DNA of 64,000 bases from Enterobacter asburiae (GTDB lineage Bacteria > Pseudomonadota > Gammaproteobacteria > Enterobacterales > Enterobacteriaceae): the NCBI RefSeq assembly GCF_024599655.1, contig NZ_CP102247.1, positions 3,596,001 through 3,660,000 on the forward strand. Reading direction: 5' to 3'. The position numbers were made by a program, and so were the translations under genes. The notes beneath the pieces were generated by a model. The model did no database searches, was not told the origin of the DNA, and saw nothing but the letters and a program-made list of their open reading frames with translations. Positions 62,334 to 64,000 of this stretch are shown piece by piece. Position 1 is the first letter of the stretch; each line of letters opens with the position of its first letter.

Positions 62334-63322
62334 TGGCCCCGTCCCGTCGTTTACTCACCAGCGTCTCGCTGCTGCTTATCGCCATTCTGCTGCTGGCGGT
62401 CTGGAGCCTGTGCAGCGGCGTGGTGACGCTCGATTTTGCGCAGGTGTTTAACGCCCTGCTCGGCAGCGCGCCGCGCAACATCACCATGGTGGTGACGGAG
62501 TGGCGACTGCCCCGCGTGGCGATGGCGATTCTGGTCGGCGCGGCGCTCGGCGTGAGCGGTGCGATATTCCAGTCGCTGATGCGCAACCCGCTCGGCAGCC
62601 CGGACGTGATGGGCCTCAACACCGGGGCCTGGAGCGGCGTGCTGGTGGCGATGGTGCTGTTTGGTCAGCACCTGACGGCGATTACCTTTACGGCAATGGC
62701 GGGCGGCATTCTGACGTCCTTACTGATCTGGGCGCTGGCCTGGCGCAACGGTATCGACACCTTCCGTCTGATCATCATCGGGATCGGTATACGCGCCATG
62801 CTGATGGCCTTTAACACCTGGCTTTTACTGCAGGCCTCGCTGGAAACCGCGCTCTCCGCCGGGCTGTGGTACGCCGGTTCGCTCAACGGCCTGACGTGGG
62901 GCAAAGCCTGGCCCGCCGCGCCGCTGATTTTGCTGATGTTTATCGGCGCGCTGCTGCTGGTGCGGCGTATGCGCCTGCTGGAGATGGGCGACGACAGCGC
63001 CTGCGCGCTGGGCGTGGGCGTCGAACGCTCGCGCCTGATGCTGATGCTGGTCGCCGTACTGCTGACCGCCGCCTCTACCGCTATCGCCGGGCCGATCTCG
63101 TTTATCGCCCTCGTGGCACCGCACATCGCCCGCCGCATTAGCGGGACGGCGCGCTGGGGCTTAACCCAGGCGGCGCTGTGCGGCGCGCTGCTGCTACTGG
63201 CCGCCGATCTCTGCGCCCAGCGGCTGTTTATGCCTTATCAACTGCCGGTGGGCGTGGTGACCGTCAGCCTCGGCGGGATTTACCTCATCGTCTTGCTCGT
63301 TCAGGAGTCACGCAGGAAATGA
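62330..63322 (+). CDS. fepG: Ferric-enterobactin ABC transporter permease FepG
   Basis: This 330-residue FecCD permease partners FepD. Family segments RLPRVAMAILVGAALGVSG and GPISFIALVAPHIARRISG are visible. It overlaps fepD (ATGATGG) and fepC (ATGA), indicating coupled translation of the importer. Confidence 0.95.
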   Translation: MMAPSRRLLTSVSLLLIAILLLAVWSLCSGVVTLDFAQVFNALLGSAPRNITMVVTEWRLPRVAMAILVGAALGVSGAIFQSLMRNPLGSPDVMGLNTGAWSGVLVAMVLFGQHLTAITFTAMAGGILTSLLIWALAWRNGIDTFRLIIIGIGIRAMLMAFNTWLLLQASLETALSAGLWYAGSLNGLTWGKAWPAAPLILLMFIGALLLVRRMRLLEMGDDSACALGVGVERSRLMLMLVAVLLTAASTAIAGPISFIALVAPHIARRISGTARWGLTQAALCGALLLLAADLCAQRLFMPYQLPVGVVTVSLGGIYLIVLLVQESRRK

Positions 63323-64000
63323 CAGACACAACCACCCGCTTGCGCGGCGAAAACCTCACCCTCGGCTACGGCAAAAAAATCATTGCTCGTGACCTGTCCG
63401 TCGCCATTCCGGACGGCCACTTCACCGCAATTATTGGGCCAAACGGCTGCGGCAAATCGACCCTGCTGCGCACCCTGAGCCGCCTGATGACGCCGTCTGA
63501 AGGCAGCGTGTTCCTCGACGGGGAGCAGATCCAGCGCTTTGCCAGCAAAGAGGTAGCGCGGCGCATCGGGCTGCTGGCGCAGAACGCCACCACGCCGGGG
63601 GACATCACGGTGCAGGAGCTGGTCTCGCGCGGGCGCTATCCGCACCAGCCGCTGTTCACCCGCTGGCGCAAAGAGGACGACGAAGCGGTCAGCCGCGCGA
63701 TGGTAGCAACGGGGATTACCGATCTGGCCCAGCAGAGCGTGGACACTCTTTCCGGCGGACAGCGTCAGCGCGCCTGGATCGCGATGGTGCTAGCGCAGGA
63801 GACCTCCATCATGCTGCTGGACGAGCCGACGACCTGGCTCGACATCAGCCATCAGATTGATCTGCTGGAGCTGCTGAGCGAGCTCAACCGCACGCAGGGG
63901 TATACCCTGGCGGCGGTGCTGCACGATTTAAACCAGGCGTGCCGCTACGCTACACACCTGATTGCCTTGCGAGACGGTGAGATTGTGGCGCAGGGCGCGC
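63319..64000 (+). CDS. fepC: Ferric-enterobactin ABC transporter ATP-binding protein FepC (partial, runs off the right end)
   Basis: The frame opens at 63319 (MTDTTTRLRGENLTLGYG), preceded by CAGGA, and stays open to the window end, giving about 227 of the expected 271 residues. Walker A is GPNGCGKST, the signature LSGGQRQR, Walker B IMLLDEPTTWLD, and the switch region AVLHDLNQA. The C-terminus lies outside the window. Confidence 0.95.
   Translation, partial: MTDTTTRLRGENLTLGYGKKIIARDLSVAIPDGHFTAIIGPNGCGKSTLLRTLSRLMTPSEGSVFLDGEQIQRFASKEVARRIGLLAQNATTPGDITVQELVSRGRYPHQPLFTRWRKEDDEAVSRAMVATGITDLAQQSVDTLSGGQRQRAWIAMVLAQETSIMLLDEPTTWLDISHQIDLLELLSELNRTQGYTLAAVLHDLNQACRYATHLIALRDGEIVAQGA

Overview
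The window is chromosomal DNA from a member of the Enterobacteriaceae. Nearly every protein in the backbone reads as a close orthologue of an E. coli K-12 protein, and the order gltI-leuS-mrdAB-lipA-dcuC-ahpCF-cstA-ent/fep matches E. coli minutes 14-15. A complete methionine-salvage cluster sits inside this backbone, and the hscC, citrate-fermentation, cobC and dsbG genes that E. coli carries here are missing. Both points suggest Enterobacter or a near relative (Lelliottia, Leclercia, Kosakonia). The genus is an inference; no rRNA or tRNA is present to confirm it. I saw no phage, insertion sequence or CRISPR array.

Layout. 0.2-4.5 kb: glutamate/aspartate ABC transporter gltI-(sroC)-gltJKL and the nucleosidase rihA. 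4.6-17.8 kb: ybeL, then the housekeeping and cell-shape block leuS-lptE-holA-nadD, rsfS-rlmH-mrdA-mrdB-rlpA, dacA, ybeD, lipB. 18.1-24.9 kb: ybeF, lipA, tatE, ybeM, crcB, a new 28-residue membrane ORF, cspE, pagP, and dcuC with an FNR-like site. 25-31.5 kb: rna, a flavin-reductase-like gene, rnk with an attenuator-like leader, a yldA-like miniprotein, ybdR, uspG, ahpF, ahpC. 31.5-35 kb: ybdO, then ybdN/ybdM, a PAPS-reductase-like/ParB-like pair, and a possible small RNA next to ahpC.

35-48 kb is the most interesting part: mtnE, mtnBCD, mtnA-SRPBCC, mtnK, a four-gene operon (sugar-type ABC transporter plus an LVIVD-repeat protein), hcxA and an SDR. Perfect MetJ operator cores (AGACGTCT) lie in the mtnE/mtnB and mtnA/mtnK divergent promoters. 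A weaker three-box array lies in the divergent promoter of the ABC operon and hcxA. Together the enzymes convert methylthioribose to 2-oxo-4-methylthiobutanoate and then methionine. The co-located transporter may import methylthioribose or a related deoxy/thio-pentose. That specificity is a hypothesis.

48.2-48.9 kb: a RelE-like toxin/HTH antitoxin pair. 48.9-53.8 kb: ybdD-cstA, and divergently a yjiH-yjiG-M20 peptidase operon that looks like a peptide-scavenging unit. 53.9-64 kb: the enterobactin genes entC-E-B-A-H, fepB, entS, fepD, fepG and the start of fepC, which runs off the right end. Fur-box-like sequences occupy both divergent promoters there.

Two families of short palindromic repeats punctuate the accessory half. 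One is a G/C-rich element found only at convergent gene ends. The other is a REP/BIME family.
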